From Nitrospirota bacterium (lineage in GTDB: Bacteria; Nitrospirota; Nitrospiria; Nitrospirales; Nitrospiraceae): a stretch of 64,000 nucleotides of DNA. A program made the translations under genes and the position numbers. The notes beneath the pieces are model-generated. The model was not told the origin of the DNA and did not search any database. It saw only the letters and a list, made by a program, of their open reading frames with translations. Every line of letters starts with the position of its first letter. Position 1 is the first letter of the stretch. The stretch covers positions 1 through 64,000 of the forward strand of contig JAUXVD010000016.1 in assembly GCA_030684575.1 (NCBI GenBank), given 5' to 3'. Positions 42,484 through 52,540 of this stretch are shown one piece after another.

Positions 42484-42690
42484 CTAACGACTCTGACCCG
42501 ACAGTGGCGGTTCAACCGGTCCGGCCCATTCGCCGGCTAAGTCCTTCAGTGCTAGATCGTCTGACGTTGCGAGGTAGGGCCCATCGCCATCATCATCGAT
42601 GAAGTGGAGAACTTTCTCGGTAGTTCCATCGGATTGACCGCGATACCAATACCACCCTGTCTTTGTCGGCTTCTTCGTCGTCCAGATCAC
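42484..42690 (-). CDS. Small protein of unknown function, 68 aa
   Basis: A GTG start at 42690 sits behind GGGGAGG at 7 nt, which is far better than the upstream in-frame ATG at 42717. The product (VIWTTKKPTKTGWYWYRG, then an Asp-rich stretch and AGEWAGPVEPP) resembles small conserved proteins that begin with a W-T-x-x-x-P-T-x-x-G-W-Y-W motif. These are often encoded on mobile or accessory DNA. No membrane segment. Function unknown. It lies in the accessory patch between the pyr operon and bioA. Confidence 0.6.
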   Translation of the reverse strand: MIWTTKKPTKTGWYWYRGQSDGTTEKVLHFIDDDGDGPYLATSDDLALKDLAGEWAGPVEPPLSGQSR

Positions 42691-43053
42691 TCCGTTACCT
42701 CCCCAACCTAGGCCCATGAAGGTTTATTCAAATATTCCGTCACTGGGTATTTGTTCTTCGCAGCAACCTCGTCTTCTCCGCTCCTGCGAGTAGACGTTCT
42801 TCCTGATCGCGCCCGCCTTTGTGCCTGCGCGAGCCTATATAGGATCTCTTGCCACCCGACGAAGGCAATAGTCATGCCTGCCCTGTAACGTTCATTGTGG
42901 TAGATGCCATGGACAAGGGTGCGCCCGCCATGCGCTACAAAATGTTTGAACGCAAGACCTGACCTCAATTTTGATCATCAATCTTGTGGAAGTTTCGTAA
43001 GGCGGTACCGGGACGCGTGTTTTCACATGTGTTTATTTGAGGAACGGCATAAT
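42691..43053. other. Accessory region without a convincing gene
   Basis: An 86-codon minus-strand frame (42968-42708, TTG start) is open but has no ribosome-binding site or recognisable motif. It may be a fragment of a lost gene. Nothing else was seen. Confidence 0.35.
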
Positions 43054-43232
43054 TGTGCGGGGCTGTGGCTTAGCCACTCCCGCGCCTCCTGGGTCGACCC
43101 GTTCGGGCTCCGCTGAGTGGAAGCCTTCGGAAATTCCCTCGCAGACTCGGTCAGTTTCCGCTTTCCTTCTCAGCGGACCCTCGTCGGGTCCCCGCTCTTC
43201 CGGCGACGTCCGCTCTGAGCCCCAGCCCCGTG
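43054..43232. repeat. Nested inverted-repeat element, about 175 bp
   Basis: The outer arms GGGGCTGTGGCT (43059-43070) and AGCCCCAGCCCC (43218-43229) match with one mismatch. Inner arms GGGCTCCGCTGAG (43105-43117) and CTCAGCGGACCC (43169-43180) match with one gap. A further perfect hairpin GGACCC/GGGTCC lies at 43175-43191. It is downstream of the DUF4238 gene and could fold into one large cruciform or transcript structure. It looks like a small structured mobile repeat, not a protein gene. Confidence 0.6.
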
Positions 43233-43280
43233 CCGCGGAATGGTTCCTGGAGCTATTCTCTTCTTCTGGCACCATTTTTT

Positions 43281-44315
43281 CTAGGATTCGGTTGTCAGTG
43301 CTCCTCCAGGAGTTGTCAGATATTCCCGGACAGTTCGTTTCAATTCTGAGAGCTGCTCTGAGGTAGTACGATCTATCCGCGAACCAATTCGTCTTTGATA
43401 CTCGTCTTCCCTCTGGGTTCGTTGGCTCGCGACAAAAAACTCAATGCTGTTTTCTGCAGAGGCTAAATTAACCTCTTCAAAATCAGGTCTTGTTGCGCTC
43501 CCGGATGCTTTGCCAATCAAAAGAGAATGATTCGATAATGGGAACCAGATCATTTGCGGCATGCCATGAAATATTCGCCCCCATTCCCCTGACTCATCAT
43601 CCCGTACAAGCGGTCCAATATCACCGAGAATTAGAGCATGGGCCTTATAGGTCTCGATGCTCCAAGTTATCTCTCCTAAATCGCGTACGCGTTTATCGAG
43701 ATTGCGATCGTCTTCTAGGGCTTGTCGCTGGGCCGATCGTGCGGATGCTGCCGTATCTATAGCATTAAGGTTCGGGAGTATCATTTGGCGAAGCTTCTCG
43801 TGCATGTCAGGGTGAAGAAGTATTTCGCGCATTTTGGTTTCGATCACCGGGCGAACCTCAGGAGGAGCTGCTGCCAGCATATCTCTGACGGCTGGTTCGC
43901 TCATGGCATCTTCGACGAGTTTGGCTAGTAGTTGCGGGGTATATTCTGGGTTAAGAAACTCTTGAAAGCCCTCCTTCAGAACGGTTGTCCCAATATCGTG
44001 GACGCCATCCCTGAATGCTTGAGTTCTGATAAGGGAATGCGCAACAAATCTATCAATTAGCGGCTTGGTGTTTGATGCACAATCTCCTTCGCGGAGACGC
44101 TGGACCAACATGCTGAACTGAGTCTCTATCACTGCAAGAGTTTGCTCTACGGTCTCATCTCCGTAGAAATTTCTTGGAGCAGCAACTCCCTTTGTGTTCG
44201 GTGAAAATGGGGCGCAGCCCTTTCTAAATACGTGGACATAAGCCTGCCCTCCTTTTTGACGAAAAGCGAACCCCTTGAGCAAGAACTGCGGTATGAAATG
44301 AGAATTCACAGACAT
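43281..44315 (-). CDS. DUF4238-family protein
   Basis: 344 residues. The N-terminus SVNSHFIPQFLLKGFA matches the H-x-x-P-x-x-x-L-x-x-F signature of DUF4238 proteins, large soluble proteins of unknown activity often found on islands and near defence genes. A Glu/Arg-rich C-terminal helix region follows. It stands alone, with inverted-repeat elements on both sides (43054-43232 and 44582-44789), consistent with acquisition by transfer. Base composition is somewhat more A+T-rich than the bioA and pyr genes around it. Confidence 0.8.
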   Translation of the reverse strand: MSVNSHFIPQFLLKGFAFRQKGGQAYVHVFRKGCAPFSPNTKGVAAPRNFYGDETVEQTLAVIETQFSMLVQRLREGDCASNTKPLIDRFVAHSLIRTQAFRDGVHDIGTTVLKEGFQEFLNPEYTPQLLAKLVEDAMSEPAVRDMLAAAPPEVRPVIETKMREILLHPDMHEKLRQMILPNLNAIDTAASARSAQRQALEDDRNLDKRVRDLGEITWSIETYKAHALILGDIGPLVRDDESGEWGRIFHGMPQMIWFPLSNHSLLIGKASGSATRPDFEEVNLASAENSIEFFVASQRTQREDEYQRRIGSRIDRTTSEQLSELKRTVREYLTTPGGALTTES

Positions 44316-44581
44316 GATTTAACCAGCCGATCAGGAATCTTAGACATTCTACTTTGTTGGGCTTGTCTGGTCTATCGCTGTGTGAGATGAGGGTGCAGAG
44401 TCTTTCCTGTTTCTTTCGGCTAGGACAACCCAGGACAGATTGGGGGTGCAGCAAATAATGGTCTCGAATACTGCGCTGATTGTTACGATAAATCACGCAT
44501 ATTGAAGGAGATGAGGGGGCTGGACGCCTACTTGTTTCTTCGGGGCTTGCTCGCTTAGGCATAAGGGGAAGGTGGCTTGCG
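44316..44581. other. Intergenic, upstream of the DUF4238 gene
   Basis: No gene supported. It should contain the minus-strand promoter of the DUF4238 gene, but no clear hexamer pair was identified. Confidence 0.35.
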
Positions 44582-44648
44582 GATTCCCAGCGTGCGCGCG
44601 TCCAACGAGGGGAGTCCGCGACCGCGCGTTGCGCGAGCACAGGGAATC
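44582..44648. repeat. Hairpin with GATTCCC/GGGAATC arms
   Basis: GATTCCC (44582-44588) and GGGAATC (44642-44648) bracket further complementary GC-rich arms (CGTGCGCGCG and CGCGCGTTGCGCGAGCAC). Its inner sequence shares the motif GTGCGCGTCCA with the adjacent hairpin at 44691-44789, so the two look like related units. Confidence 0.6.
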
Positions 44649-44690
44649 GCCAGGCCTTCTTTGTTTTTTCTGTTTTTCTTCCTTGGTCTT

Positions 44691-44789
44691 AGAGGGAGCG
44701 GCCAGGCTGCCCTCGACTGCGCGCCTTGGACGAGCACCGCATTATCGTGCGCGTCCAGCGAGCAAGGAGGGCTGCTGACCGCTCCCTCT
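44691..44789. repeat. Large nested hairpin abutting the bioA stop codon
   Basis: Outer arms at 44691-44714 and 44767-44789 (AGAGGGAGCGG... and ...CCGCTCCCTCT) match over 23-24 bp with a few mismatches. Inner arms TGGACGAGCAC (44727-44737) and GTGCGCGTCCA (44747-44757) match with one mismatch. The last base of the right arm is the first base of the bioA stop codon on the plus-strand numbering. It may act as a terminator for bioA despite having no T-run. Confidence 0.7.
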
Positions 44790-46183
44790 TATGGGCGTAA
44801 GCCGGATGCCGGGGTTAGCGTTGAGGTTTCGATAGACGCTTGCAGAATTGTGATCATGCGGGTGAGTTCTGGAAGCGACGTGCTGAGCGGAGGCAGGAGG
44901 ATGAGGACGTTGCCGATTGGGCGCAGTAAGAGCCCTCGACGGCGCGCGTCCATCGTGACTCGATGGCCCATTCTGACTGTGAGCGGATAGGGTTTCTTTG
45001 TGCTCTTATCCTCCACCAACTCGATGGCGGCCATCAATCCACGCTGTCTGATATCTCCGACATGGGGCAGTTGCTGCAACGTCTCCAGGAGCCGCGCCAT
45101 TGTTTTGATCTTGGGTTGTAACTTCGCGAGCGTCTTTTCTTTTTTGAACACATCAAGATTCGCCAACGCCACGGAACAGCCGAGCGGGTTTCCTGTGTAG
45201 CTATGGCCATGGAAGAAGGTTTTGAAGTCTTCGTACTTGCCGAGAAACCCCTTGTAGATTTCTTCGGTGGTCAGCGTGGCGGCCAACGGCATGTAGCCGC
45301 CGGTGAGGCCTTTGCTGATCGCCATCAAGTCCGGCGTCACCCCCTCATGTTGGCAGGCGAACATTTTCCCGGTGCGGCCGAAGCCGGTGGCCACTTCATC
45401 GGCAATCAAGAGCACCTGATATTTCGTACAGAGTTCGCGCACTCGTGCGAGATAGCCCGGTGGGGCTGTGATCATGCCGGCAGCAGCTTGGACTAATGGC
45501 TCAATGATGAAGCCGGCCAGTTCACGGTGGCGCTTCTTGAGGATCTGCTCAATCGGATCAAGGCAGGCCATGTGGCATGACGGGTAGGTCAGCTTGAGCG
45601 GGCAGCGATAGCAATAGGGCGGGTCGGCTTCGAGGGTGGGGAAGAGGAGCGATTTGAATCGCCCATGAAACAGCTCGATGTTGCCCACGCTGACCGCTCC
45701 GAGCGTGTCACCATGGTAGGCGAGCTTCAAATGCAGAAACGTATTCTTGGGGCCTGCCTGGGGACGCCGTTGCTGCCAATACTGGACTGCCATTTTGAGC
45801 GCCACTTCAACCGCTGTTGATCCGTTGTCGGAATAAAACACGCGCTTCAGACTCTTCGGTGCGATTCGAATCAGTTCTCTCGCGAGCTGAATCGCCGGGG
45901 GATTGGAGAGGCCGAGGAAGGTCGAGTGCGCGATTTTGTCGAGTTGTGTCTTGATGGCACGGTCGAGCGCCGGATGGCGGTGCCCATGCAGATTGACCCA
46001 GATGGAGGAGGTCCCGTCGAGATACTTCTTCCCTTCCGTATCGATCAGGTAGGAGCCTTTCCCACGCTCGATGATGAGCGGCTCCTCCTGTTCCCATTCC
46101 TGCATTTGGGTGAAGGGATGCCAGAGATAGGTCCGGTCCCAATCGGCGAGTGTGGCCGTGCGATTTTTCTTGGTTGTGGCCAT
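44789..46183 (-). CDS. bioA: Adenosylmethionine-8-amino-7-oxononanoate aminotransferase
   Basis: About 464 residues from ATG 46183. Class III aminotransferase: DRTYLWHPFTQMQEW at the N-terminus, YSDNGSTAVEVALKMA, the YHGDTLGAVSVG block, LLIADEVATGFGRTGKMFA, and PLP-lysine in AISKGLTGGYMPLAAT. It makes 7,8-diaminopelargonate for biotin. The amino-donor residue type (SAM or lysine) cannot be settled by eye; the BioK variant remains possible. An in-frame ATG at 46228 would add 15 residues. No other biotin gene is within the window. It is divergent from lepA. Confidence 0.93.
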   Translation of the reverse strand: MATTKKNRTATLADWDRTYLWHPFTQMQEWEQEEPLIIERGKGSYLIDTEGKKYLDGTSSIWVNLHGHRHPALDRAIKTQLDKIAHSTFLGLSNPPAIQLARELIRIAPKSLKRVFYSDNGSTAVEVALKMAVQYWQQRRPQAGPKNTFLHLKLAYHGDTLGAVSVGNIELFHGRFKSLLFPTLEADPPYCYRCPLKLTYPSCHMACLDPIEQILKKRHRELAGFIIEPLVQAAAGMITAPPGYLARVRELCTKYQVLLIADEVATGFGRTGKMFACQHEGVTPDLMAISKGLTGGYMPLAATLTTEEIYKGFLGKYEDFKTFFHGHSYTGNPLGCSVALANLDVFKKEKTLAKLQPKIKTMARLLETLQQLPHVGDIRQRGLMAAIELVEDKSTKKPYPLTVRMGHRVTMDARRRGLLLRPIGNVLILLPPLSTSLPELTRMITILQASIETSTLTPASGLRP

Positions 46184-46273
46184 AGGCGTGCGCAAGGAAC
46201 CGGTGAGGAGACAGATTGCAGAAACCAATGGGAAATCAGTGTGAGGCGCGGATTATACGAGGGGGCCGTTGCT

Positions 46274-46302
46274 TTGACAACCTGGGGGGCGGTAACTATA
46301 AT
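46274..46302 (+). promoter_or_regulatory. Consensus sigma-70 promoter for lepA operon
   Basis: TTGACA (46274-46279), a 17-nt spacer, then TATAAT (46297-46302): both hexamers and the spacing are the exact consensus. The start of transcription would be near 46309, 25 nt before the lepA start codon. It should drive the long lepA-lepB-rfaE1-kdsB group. Confidence 0.9.
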
Positions 46303-46333
46303 GAACCGATTTTATTGGGAAAAGAGTTAGCAT

Positions 46334-48133
46334 TTGCAAAGCCTTATACGCAATTTTTCGATTATCGCCCATATCGATCACGGCAAATCCACCCTCGCTG
46401 ACCGGATCCTTGATGCAACTGGCGCGGTGACTGCCCGGGAGGCCAAGGAGCAGATCCTTGATGCGATGGACCTGGAACGTGAGCGTGGTATCACGATCAA
46501 GGCCCATGCGGTCGCCATTCGGTACAAGGCCAAGGATGGGAAGACCTACGCCTTGCATTTGATCGATACGCCTGGACACGTCGACTTCACCTATGAGGTC
46601 TCACGCAGCTTGGCGGCTTGTGAAGGCGCGCTCTTGCTGGTCGATGCGACGCAGGGGGTGCAGGCGCAGACGATTGCCAATGTGAATTTGGCCATGGCGA
46701 ACAACCTCACCATTATTCCAGTGATCAACAAGATCGATCTGGCCAGTGCCGATGTCGACGGCACCAAGCAGTCGATTTCCGATGTGCTGATGCTGGATGC
46801 GACCGATGCCCTCTTGATCAGCGCGAAAGAGGGCAAGGGTGTGCCGGAGGTGCTGGAGGCCGTCATTGAGCGGATTCCACCGCCTTCGGGAGATCCCGCT
46901 GCGCCGCTCAAGGCACTCATCTTCGATTCCTGGTTCGATAACTATCAGGGTGTGATCGTGTTGGCCCGGATCGTCGATGGCTCCGTGCGTCCCGGCATGA
47001 AGATCAAAGTCATGTCGAACGATCGGGTCTTTGAAGTGATGGAAGTCGGTCAATTCAGCCCGAAACGAACGAAGAAGACCGAGCTGTTGACCGGCGAAGC
47101 GGGTTACCTCTGCGCCAACATGAGGGAAGTCGCGGACGTGAAGATCGGTGATACCCTCACGGATGCGGTGACCCCCACGAGTACGCCCTTCCCCGGTTAT
47201 AAAGAAGTGAAGCCGCTGGTGTTCTGCGGGCTCTATCCCACCGACACGGCCCGGTATGAAGATTTGCGGGATGCGCTGGTCAAGCTGCGGTTGAACGACT
47301 CCTCATTCGTCTATGAGCCTGAGACCTCGCTCGCTTTGGGTTTCGGGTTTCGTTGCGGCTTCCTGGGTCTTCTCCACATGGAAATCATCCAGGAACGGCT
47401 TGAGCGTGAATATAATCTGACCTTGCTCACCACCGCGCCAACCGTCGTCTATCGCGTGTTGCTGACCAATGGCGATGTCCTGGAGGTCAATAATCCCTCG
47501 CAGCTCCCGCCCCCGAGCAGCATCGAATCGTTCGAGGAGCCGTTTATTCTGGCATCGGTGATTACGCCGGAACGGTACATGGGAGCGATCATCCAGCTCT
47601 GTCAGGAGCGCCGCGGCATTCAGCGGGGCATCCAATTCCTGGATCCGACACGGGTGACGATCAGTTACGAAATGCCGCTCAATGAAGTCATTCTCGATTT
47701 TTACGACAAGCTCAAGTCGCGTACGCAGGGCTATGCCTCGCTTGATTATGAGCTGCTCGGCTATCGCCAGTCCGATCTGGTGCGGCTCGATATTCTCTTG
47801 AACGGCGAAGCGGTCGATGCCTTGTCCTTCATTACCCATAAAGAGCGGTCTATTCACCGCGGCCGTCAGCTCGCGGAGAAGATGAAGGAGCTCATTCCCC
47901 GGCAGATGTACGAGATCGCCATTCAGGCGGCGATCGGGAGCAAGGTGATTGCGCGCGAGACGATCGGCGCCATGAAGAAGAACGTGCTGGCGAAATGCTA
48001 CGGTGGCGATATCACGCGGAAACGCAAGCTCCTCGAGAAGCAGAAGGAAGGGAAGAAGCGCATGAAATCCGTGGGGAACGTGGAAGTGCCGCAAGAGGCC
48101 TTCCTCGCCATTTTGAAAGTCGGTGACGAATGA
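46334..48133 (+). CDS. lepA: Elongation factor 4 (LepA), ribosome back-translocase GTPase
   Basis: 599 residues, TTG start. G1 is [10 protein letters not shown]3 is DTPGHVDF and G4 is NKID; the C-terminal half contains the LepA-specific domain ending KVGDE, and [17 protein letters not shown] near the end is the family's basic tail. The TTG is the only start that preserves the N-terminal [16 protein letters not shown]. lepB overlaps the stop by four bases (ATGA). Pairing of lepA with lepB is common in bacteria. Confidence 0.98.
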   Translation: MQSLIRNFSIIAHIDHGKSTLADRILDATGAVTAREAKEQILDAMDLERERGITIKAHAVAIRYKAKDGKTYALHLIDTPGHVDFTYEVSRSLAACEGALLLVDATQGVQAQTIANVNLAMANNLTIIPVINKIDLASADVDGTKQSISDVLMLDATDALLISAKEGKGVPEVLEAVIERIPPPSGDPAAPLKALIFDSWFDNYQGVIVLARIVDGSVRPGMKIKVMSNDRVFEVMEVGQFSPKRTKKTELLTGEAGYLCANMREVADVKIGDTLTDAVTPTSTPFPGYKEVKPLVFCGLYPTDTARYEDLRDALVKLRLNDSSFVYEPETSLALGFGFRCGFLGLLHMEIIQERLEREYNLTLLTTAPTVVYRVLLTNGDVLEVNNPSQLPPPSSIESFEEPFILASVITPERYMGAIIQLCQERRGIQRGIQFLDPTRVTISYEMPLNEVILDFYDKLKSRTQGYASLDYELLGYRQSDLVRLDILLNGEAVDALSFITHKERSIHRGRQLAEKMKELIPRQMYEIAIQAAIGSKVIARETIGAMKKNVLAKCYGGDITRKRKLLEKQKEGKKRMKSVGNVEVPQEAFLAILKVGDE

Positions 48134-48906
48134 GCGGAGAGACGAATCGTCCCTCATCGGACGACCTCACTTCTGTGTCCACCGATGTGCAGGCGGATGA
48201 CGCGGGAGCGCCGGCGGTGTTCGACGAGCCGTCTGTGTCGCAGCTTGGCCGAAAGTCGCTCTTTCGCGAATATGCGGAAGCCATCGTGGTTGCGATGCTC
48301 CTGGCTTTTGCGATCCGGGTGTTTGTCGTCCAGGCCTTCAAGATTCCCTCAGGCTCGATGATTCCGACATTGTTGATCGGGGATCATATCCTGGTCAGCA
48401 AGTTGTCCTATGGCATTCAATGGCCTAGCCAGTGCAAATTCCAGGAGGCCTTTCCCCCCGTCAATTGTTACGCGTCACAGGCGCTCATCGAGTTCGGCAA
48501 GCCGCAGCGGGGCGACGTGATCGTGTTCCGGTTTCCCGAAGATGAGGAAAAAGATTTTATCAAGCGCATTGTCGGGGGGCCTGGCGATACCGTGCAGGTT
48601 CTGAATAAAGCCATCCTGGTGAATGGAGCGGTGCTGGACGACACAGCGTTCACGCAACGGATCGACCCGGGAATCATCGATGGCACCATCAATCCGCGCG
48701 ATAATTTCGGACCGGTGACCGTGCCGGAAGGCGCCTATTTTGTGATGGGCGACAATCGAGACCAAAGCTTGGATAGCCGGTTTTGGGGGTTCGTGCGCGA
48801 GGAGAAAATCCGCGGTAAGGCATTCCGCATCTACTGGTCGTGGAGCGGACAGGGGCAATGGACGGAGTGGGTCAGATGGGATCGATTCGGAAAAGCCATT
48901 CAGTAG
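48130..48906 (+). CDS. lepB: Signal peptidase I
   Basis: 258 residues. A hydrophilic Ser/Asp-rich N-terminus (about 45 residues) leads to one membrane span, then the S26 catalytic core: Ser76 in PSGSMIPTL and the general-base Lys145 in [12 protein letters not shown]. The C-terminal box [14 protein letters not shown] is intact. It removes signal peptides of exported proteins at the periplasmic face. Overlaps lepA by 4 nt and rfaE1 by about 31 nt. Confidence 0.96.
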   Translation: MSGETNRPSSDDLTSVSTDVQADDAGAPAVFDEPSVSQLGRKSLFREYAEAIVVAMLLAFAIRVFVVQAFKIPSGSMIPTLLIGDHILVSKLSYGIQWPSQCKFQEAFPPVNCYASQALIEFGKPQRGDVIVFRFPEDEEKDFIKRIVGGPGDTVQVLNKAILVNGAVLDDTAFTQRIDPGIIDGTINPRDNFGPVTVPEGAYFVMGDNRDQSLDSRFWGFVREEKIRGKAFRIYWSWSGQGQWTEWVRWDRFGKAIQ

Positions 48907-49943
48907 GCAAGTCCACGCGCCAAGCGCCTGCTGGCTCCGGGGGGCAGGGCCGTAGAGGCGAGGCCTCTCCCAAAGCGCTTCGGCAGTATATTCAGCGATT
49001 CCCGCAAGCCAGCGTGCTCGTCATCGGCGACCTCATCCTCGATCATTATATTTGGGGCCGTGTGAGCCGTATCTCACCGGAAGCCCCGGTCCCGGTCGTC
49101 CAGGTCGACTCCGAGTCCTTGAGGCTCGGCGGCGCGGCGAATGTCTTCAATAACATTCTGGCCTTGGGGGGCAAAGCCGATTTGTGCGGTGTCATCGGCT
49201 CCGACGAAACCGGACGGATGCTTCTCAAAGAGTTGGGGGGGACCCGTTCAGGGCGCGGCGGGGTCGTGATCGACCAGGATCGCCCAACTACCAGGAAGTC
49301 CCGCGTCATCGCCCACAACCAGCAGATCGTGCGGTACGACGTCGAGCGCCGGGCTGAACTGAAACCGGCGACGCAGCGGCGGATTCTCCGCTATGTCGAA
49401 TCTCGGGTACGGGAGTTATCCTGCCTCGTGGTGTCGGACTATGCCAAGGGTGTGGTCAGCGCGCCCTTGATGACGGATCTCACGCGGCTTGCGGCGCTGC
49501 GTGGGATCCCCGTGATCGTCGACCCGAAAGTCGAGCACTTCAGCTACTACAAGGGCGCGACGGTCATCACGCCGAACCACCTTGAGGCGACCCAAGCCGC
49601 CGGGGTGCATGGCGATGACGATCAGGCGAGCGACGAGGCCGGTGCGATCATCCGGCAGCGGTTAGGATGCCAAGCGGTCCTCATTACGCGCGGCGAAAAA
49701 GGCATGAGTCTGTACGAGGGAGACGGAGTCTCCTGGCATATCCCGACACAGGCCCGCCAGGTCTACGATGTCACCGGAGCGGGCGATACGGTGATCGGGA
49801 CGTTGGCGCTCGCGCTGTCGACCGGTGCCTCGATGAGGGACGCGGCGGCGCTGGCCAACTATGCGGCGGGTGTCGTCGTCGGTATGGTGGGCACCGCAAC
49901 CCTGTCCGCACAGCAACTGTCGGAGGCCCTCGGCAATGACTGA
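48876..49943 (+). CDS. rfaE1: D-glycero-beta-D-manno-heptose-7-phosphate kinase (PfkB family)
   Basis: About 355 residues from ATG 48876. PfkB/ribokinase fold with LGGAANVFNNILALGG near the N-terminus and the catalytic Asp304 in VTGAGDTVIG. RISPEAPVPVV and HNQQIVRYDVE are typical of the kinase half of HldE/RfaE. The adenylyltransferase half is absent, so a separate RfaE2 would be needed elsewhere. It acts in ADP-heptose synthesis for the LPS inner core. The first about 35 residues are basic and of low conservation; the exact start is uncertain. Confidence 0.9.
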   Translation: MGSIRKSHSVGKSTRQAPAGSGGQGRRGEASPKALRQYIQRFPQASVLVIGDLILDHYIWGRVSRISPEAPVPVVQVDSESLRLGGAANVFNNILALGGKADLCGVIGSDETGRMLLKELGGTRSGRGGVVIDQDRPTTRKSRVIAHNQQIVRYDVERRAELKPATQRRILRYVESRVRELSCLVVSDYAKGVVSAPLMTDLTRLAALRGIPVIVDPKVEHFSYYKGATVITPNHLEATQAAGVHGDDDQASDEAGAIIRQRLGCQAVLITRGEKGMSLYEGDGVSWHIPTQARQVYDVTGAGDTVIGTLALALSTGASMRDAAALANYAAGVVVGMVGTATLSAQQLSEALGND

Positions 49944-50739
49944 TACGGCTGCGTCCGTCATGGTGGTGATTCCGGCTCGGTTCGGATCGTCGCGCTTCCC
50001 GGGAAAACCCCTCGTCATGCTGGGACAGAAGCCGATGATCCAGCATGTGTACGAGCAGGCCGCAGCCTGTTCCGGGGTGAAGGATGTGCTGGTCGCCACC
50101 GACGATGAACGGATCAGGCAGGCGGTGATCGGATTCGGCGGGCGAGCCGCGTTGATCGGCGGAGACTTTCGGACCGGTACCGATCGAGTCGCAGGCGCAG
50201 CTCGCAAATTTGGCGGCGACTACTTTTTGAATCTGCAGGGAGATGAGATTCCGCTTCAGCCGGACTTGCTCTCTGATCTCATCGAACCCTTTATCTCAAG
50301 CGGCGCGGGGATGGGTACGCTGAAGCGGACCATCGATTCCACGGACGACCTGCACAATTCCTCAGTGGTGAAGGTGGTGACCGATCAGGCCGGCCATGCC
50401 CTGTATTTTTCGCGCGCACCGATTCCCTTGGTGCGGGACGATCCCAGCCGCCGGGTCGTCGGAGGGTTGCATTACATCCATCTCGGTCTGTACATCTACC
50501 GGCGCGATACGTTGCTGAAGTTGGCGGCCCTTCCTACGGGACGGTTGGAAGATGCGGAAAAGCTCGAGCAGTTGCGCGCTTTGGAGCACGGTATTCCGAT
50601 CAGAGTGTGGGAGACCAAACATGCCTCCCTGCGGGTGGATACGCCGGAGGATGTCGACCTGGTGACGGAAAAGCTTCAACAGTTTGAGGCTATCAAGAAG
50701 GAATTGGGTTTATTGAAGTCGGCTCCAGCCCAGTCTTAA
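49936..50739 (+). CDS. kdsB: 3-deoxy-manno-octulosonate cytidylyltransferase (CMP-KDO synthetase)
   Basis: 267 residues from ATG 49936, overlapping rfaE1 by 8 nt. The N-terminal nucleotide-binding motif is [17 protein letters not shown]; other blocks are [20 protein letters not shown] and HIGLYIY-like [10 protein letters not shown]. It activates KDO with CTP, which is made by the next gene, pyrG. Complete and typical in length. Confidence 0.96.
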   Translation: MTDTAASVMVVIPARFGSSRFPGKPLVMLGQKPMIQHVYEQAAACSGVKDVLVATDDERIRQAVIGFGGRAALIGGDFRTGTDRVAGAARKFGGDYFLNLQGDEIPLQPDLLSDLIEPFISSGAGMGTLKRTIDSTDDLHNSSVVKVVTDQAGHALYFSRAPIPLVRDDPSRRVVGGLHYIHLGLYIYRRDTLLKLAALPTGRLEDAEKLEQLRALEHGIPIRVWETKHASLRVDTPEDVDLVTEKLQQFEAIKKELGLLKSAPAQS

Positions 50740-50788
50740 TGGTGGCAAACATGTCAGAATTTTACGATCCGACAAGATGGGGGCCACG

Positions 50789-52390
50789 ATGAGCAAGTTC
50801 ATTTTTGTCACAGGCGGAGTCGTCTCCTCCCTGGGGAAGGGGCTCGCCTCAGCCTCGATCGGTAACCTGCTCGAAAGCCGGGGGTTGAAGATCACGTTCC
50901 TCAAGCTCGACCCCTACATCAACGTCGATCCCGGCACGATGAATCCCTATCAACATGGGGAAGTCTATGTCACGGACGACGGCGCAGAGACAGACCTGGA
51001 TCTCGGCCATTATGAACGGTACACGTCCCTGACTCTGACTAAAGAAAACAACTACACGACCGGCCGGATCTACCATTCGGTCATCAGCAAAGAGCGGCGC
51101 GGCGATTACCTCGGCGGGACCGTGCAGGTGGTGCCCCACGTGACCGATGAGATCAAGCAATGCATCATGCGTATCTCGCAGGGGGTCGACGTCACGATTG
51201 TGGAGATCGGCGGCACGGTCGGCGACATCGAGAGTTTGCCATTTCTCGAAGCGATTCGGCAGATGCCCTACGACGTCGGGCGTGAGAATGTGCTCTATGT
51301 CCATCTCACACTGGTGCCCTACATCGGAGCGGCCGGTGAGTTGAAGACCAAGCCGACGCAACATTCCGTCAACAAGCTGAGGGAAATCGGTATCCAGCCG
51401 CATATTCTCCTCTGCCGGACCGACCGGTATCTGCCGCCGGAACTCAAGGGCAAGATCGCCATGTTCTGCAACGTCGAAAAAGACGCGGTCATCACGGCCA
51501 AGGACGTCGATACGATCTACGAAGTGCCGATCGTGTTCCGGAAGGAAGGATTGGACGAGCTGATCGTGCGCTTACTCCATCTTGAGACCGGTCCTCCGAA
51601 CCTGCGCGAATGGGATGCTATGGTCCAGAAGATCAAGCATCCCAAGCATGAAGTCTCCGTCGCACTGGTCGGCAAGTATGCGGGGTTGAAGGATTGTTAT
51701 AAGAGTCTCTCGGAATCGCTGGTCCATGGCGGCGTCGACCATGAAACGAAGGTGAACATCGAGTGGATCGAGTCGGAGGAGATTGAACGGCAGGGGACCG
51801 AGCGGATTCTGCGTGAGGTCGATGGCATCCTGGTGCCAGGCGGGTTCGGCGCGCGTGGGATCGAAGGGAAAATCGCTGCTATTCGCTACGCCAGGGAGCA
51901 TCAGATTCCGTTTTTCGGCTTGTGTCTTGGTATGCAATGCGCGACGATCGAGTTCGCACGGAACGTCGCCGGCTTGGCCGGCGCCAACAGCGCGGAATTC
52001 GATGCGGCCTCCCCCTATCCCGTCATTCACTTGATGTCGGACCAGCAGTCCGTCAGCGACAAGGGCGGGACGATGCGGCTCGGGTCCTATATCTGTAAGC
52101 TTGGGGAGGGAACCCTCGCCCAAAAGATGTACGGAGTGAGCGAAGTGCGTGAGCGCCATCGGCACCGGTACGAATTCAACAACGCCTACCGTGAACAATT
52201 GCTCGCCAAAGGACTCGTGCTGAGCGGGTTGTCGCCGGACGGTCGGCTCGTCGAGATCGTCGAACTCCTTAATCATCCCTGGTTCCTGGCAACGCAATTC
52301 CATCCGGAATACAATTCGAGGCCCCACCGGCCCCATCCGCTCTTTAGCGGTTTTGTCGGCGCCGCGTTACGTCGAAAGTGCGGCCACTGA
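50789..52390 (+). CDS. pyrG: CTP synthase
   Basis: 533 residues from ATG 50789 (an in-frame ATG at 50777 would add four). The N-terminal synthase domain starts [21 protein letters not shown]; the C-terminal glutaminase domain has the nucleophile Cys379 in FGLCLGMQ and the FHPEY of the triad. It aminates UTP to CTP for nucleic acids, CMP-KDO and CDP-diacylglycerol, linking the pyr operon with the envelope genes here. A structured repeat begins 2 nt after the stop. Confidence 0.98.
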   Translation: MSKFIFVTGGVVSSLGKGLASASIGNLLESRGLKITFLKLDPYINVDPGTMNPYQHGEVYVTDDGAETDLDLGHYERYTSLTLTKENNYTTGRIYHSVISKERRGDYLGGTVQVVPHVTDEIKQCIMRISQGVDVTIVEIGGTVGDIESLPFLEAIRQMPYDVGRENVLYVHLTLVPYIGAAGELKTKPTQHSVNKLREIGIQPHILLCRTDRYLPPELKGKIAMFCNVEKDAVITAKDVDTIYEVPIVFRKEGLDELIVRLLHLETGPPNLREWDAMVQKIKHPKHEVSVALVGKYAGLKDCYKSLSESLVHGGVDHETKVNIEWIESEEIERQGTERILREVDGILVPGGFGARGIEGKIAAIRYAREHQIPFFGLCLGMQCATIEFARNVAGLAGANSAEFDAASPYPVIHLMSDQQSVSDKGGTMRLGSYICKLGEGTLAQKMYGVSEVRERHRHRYEFNNAYREQLLAKGLVLSGLSPDGRLVEIVELLNHPWFLATQFHPEYNSRPHRPHPLFSGFVGAALRRKCGH

Positions 52391-52392
52391 GG

Positions 52393-52517
52393 TGATATGC
52401 TGAAACCGGCTTTCAGCTTCGTTCTCGGGTCGACAAAATCCTCAACGTACCCCTGAGGGTACGCTTCAGATTTTGTTTCGCATGCGGCCTCGCTGAACAT
52501 CAGGTTTGAGCATCTCA
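52393..52517. repeat. Structured intergenic repeat, copy A (pyrG-kdsA)
   Basis: Starts TGATATGCTGAAACCG two bases after the pyrG stop and ends GTTTGAGCATCTCA. The internal hairpin is perfect: ACAAAATC (52433-52440) pairs with GATTTTGT (52469-52476), then a 5x5 internal loop (CTCAA/CTTCA), then CGTACCC (52446-52452) with GGGTACG (52457-52463) around a CTGA loop. It belongs to a four-copy family in this window (copies B at 54371, C at 55156, D at 63825). Confidence 0.85.
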
Positions 52518-52540
52518 CGGGAGACAAGATCAGGAAATTT

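Noticed and set aside
42708-42968. 86-codon minus-strand frame with TTG start
   Set aside because: No ribosome-binding site, no recognisable motif; probably chance or a relic.
43033-43275. 80-codon minus-strand open frame next to the DUF4238 gene
   Set aside because: It lies almost wholly within the nested inverted repeat and its composition follows the repeat; no ribosome-binding site.
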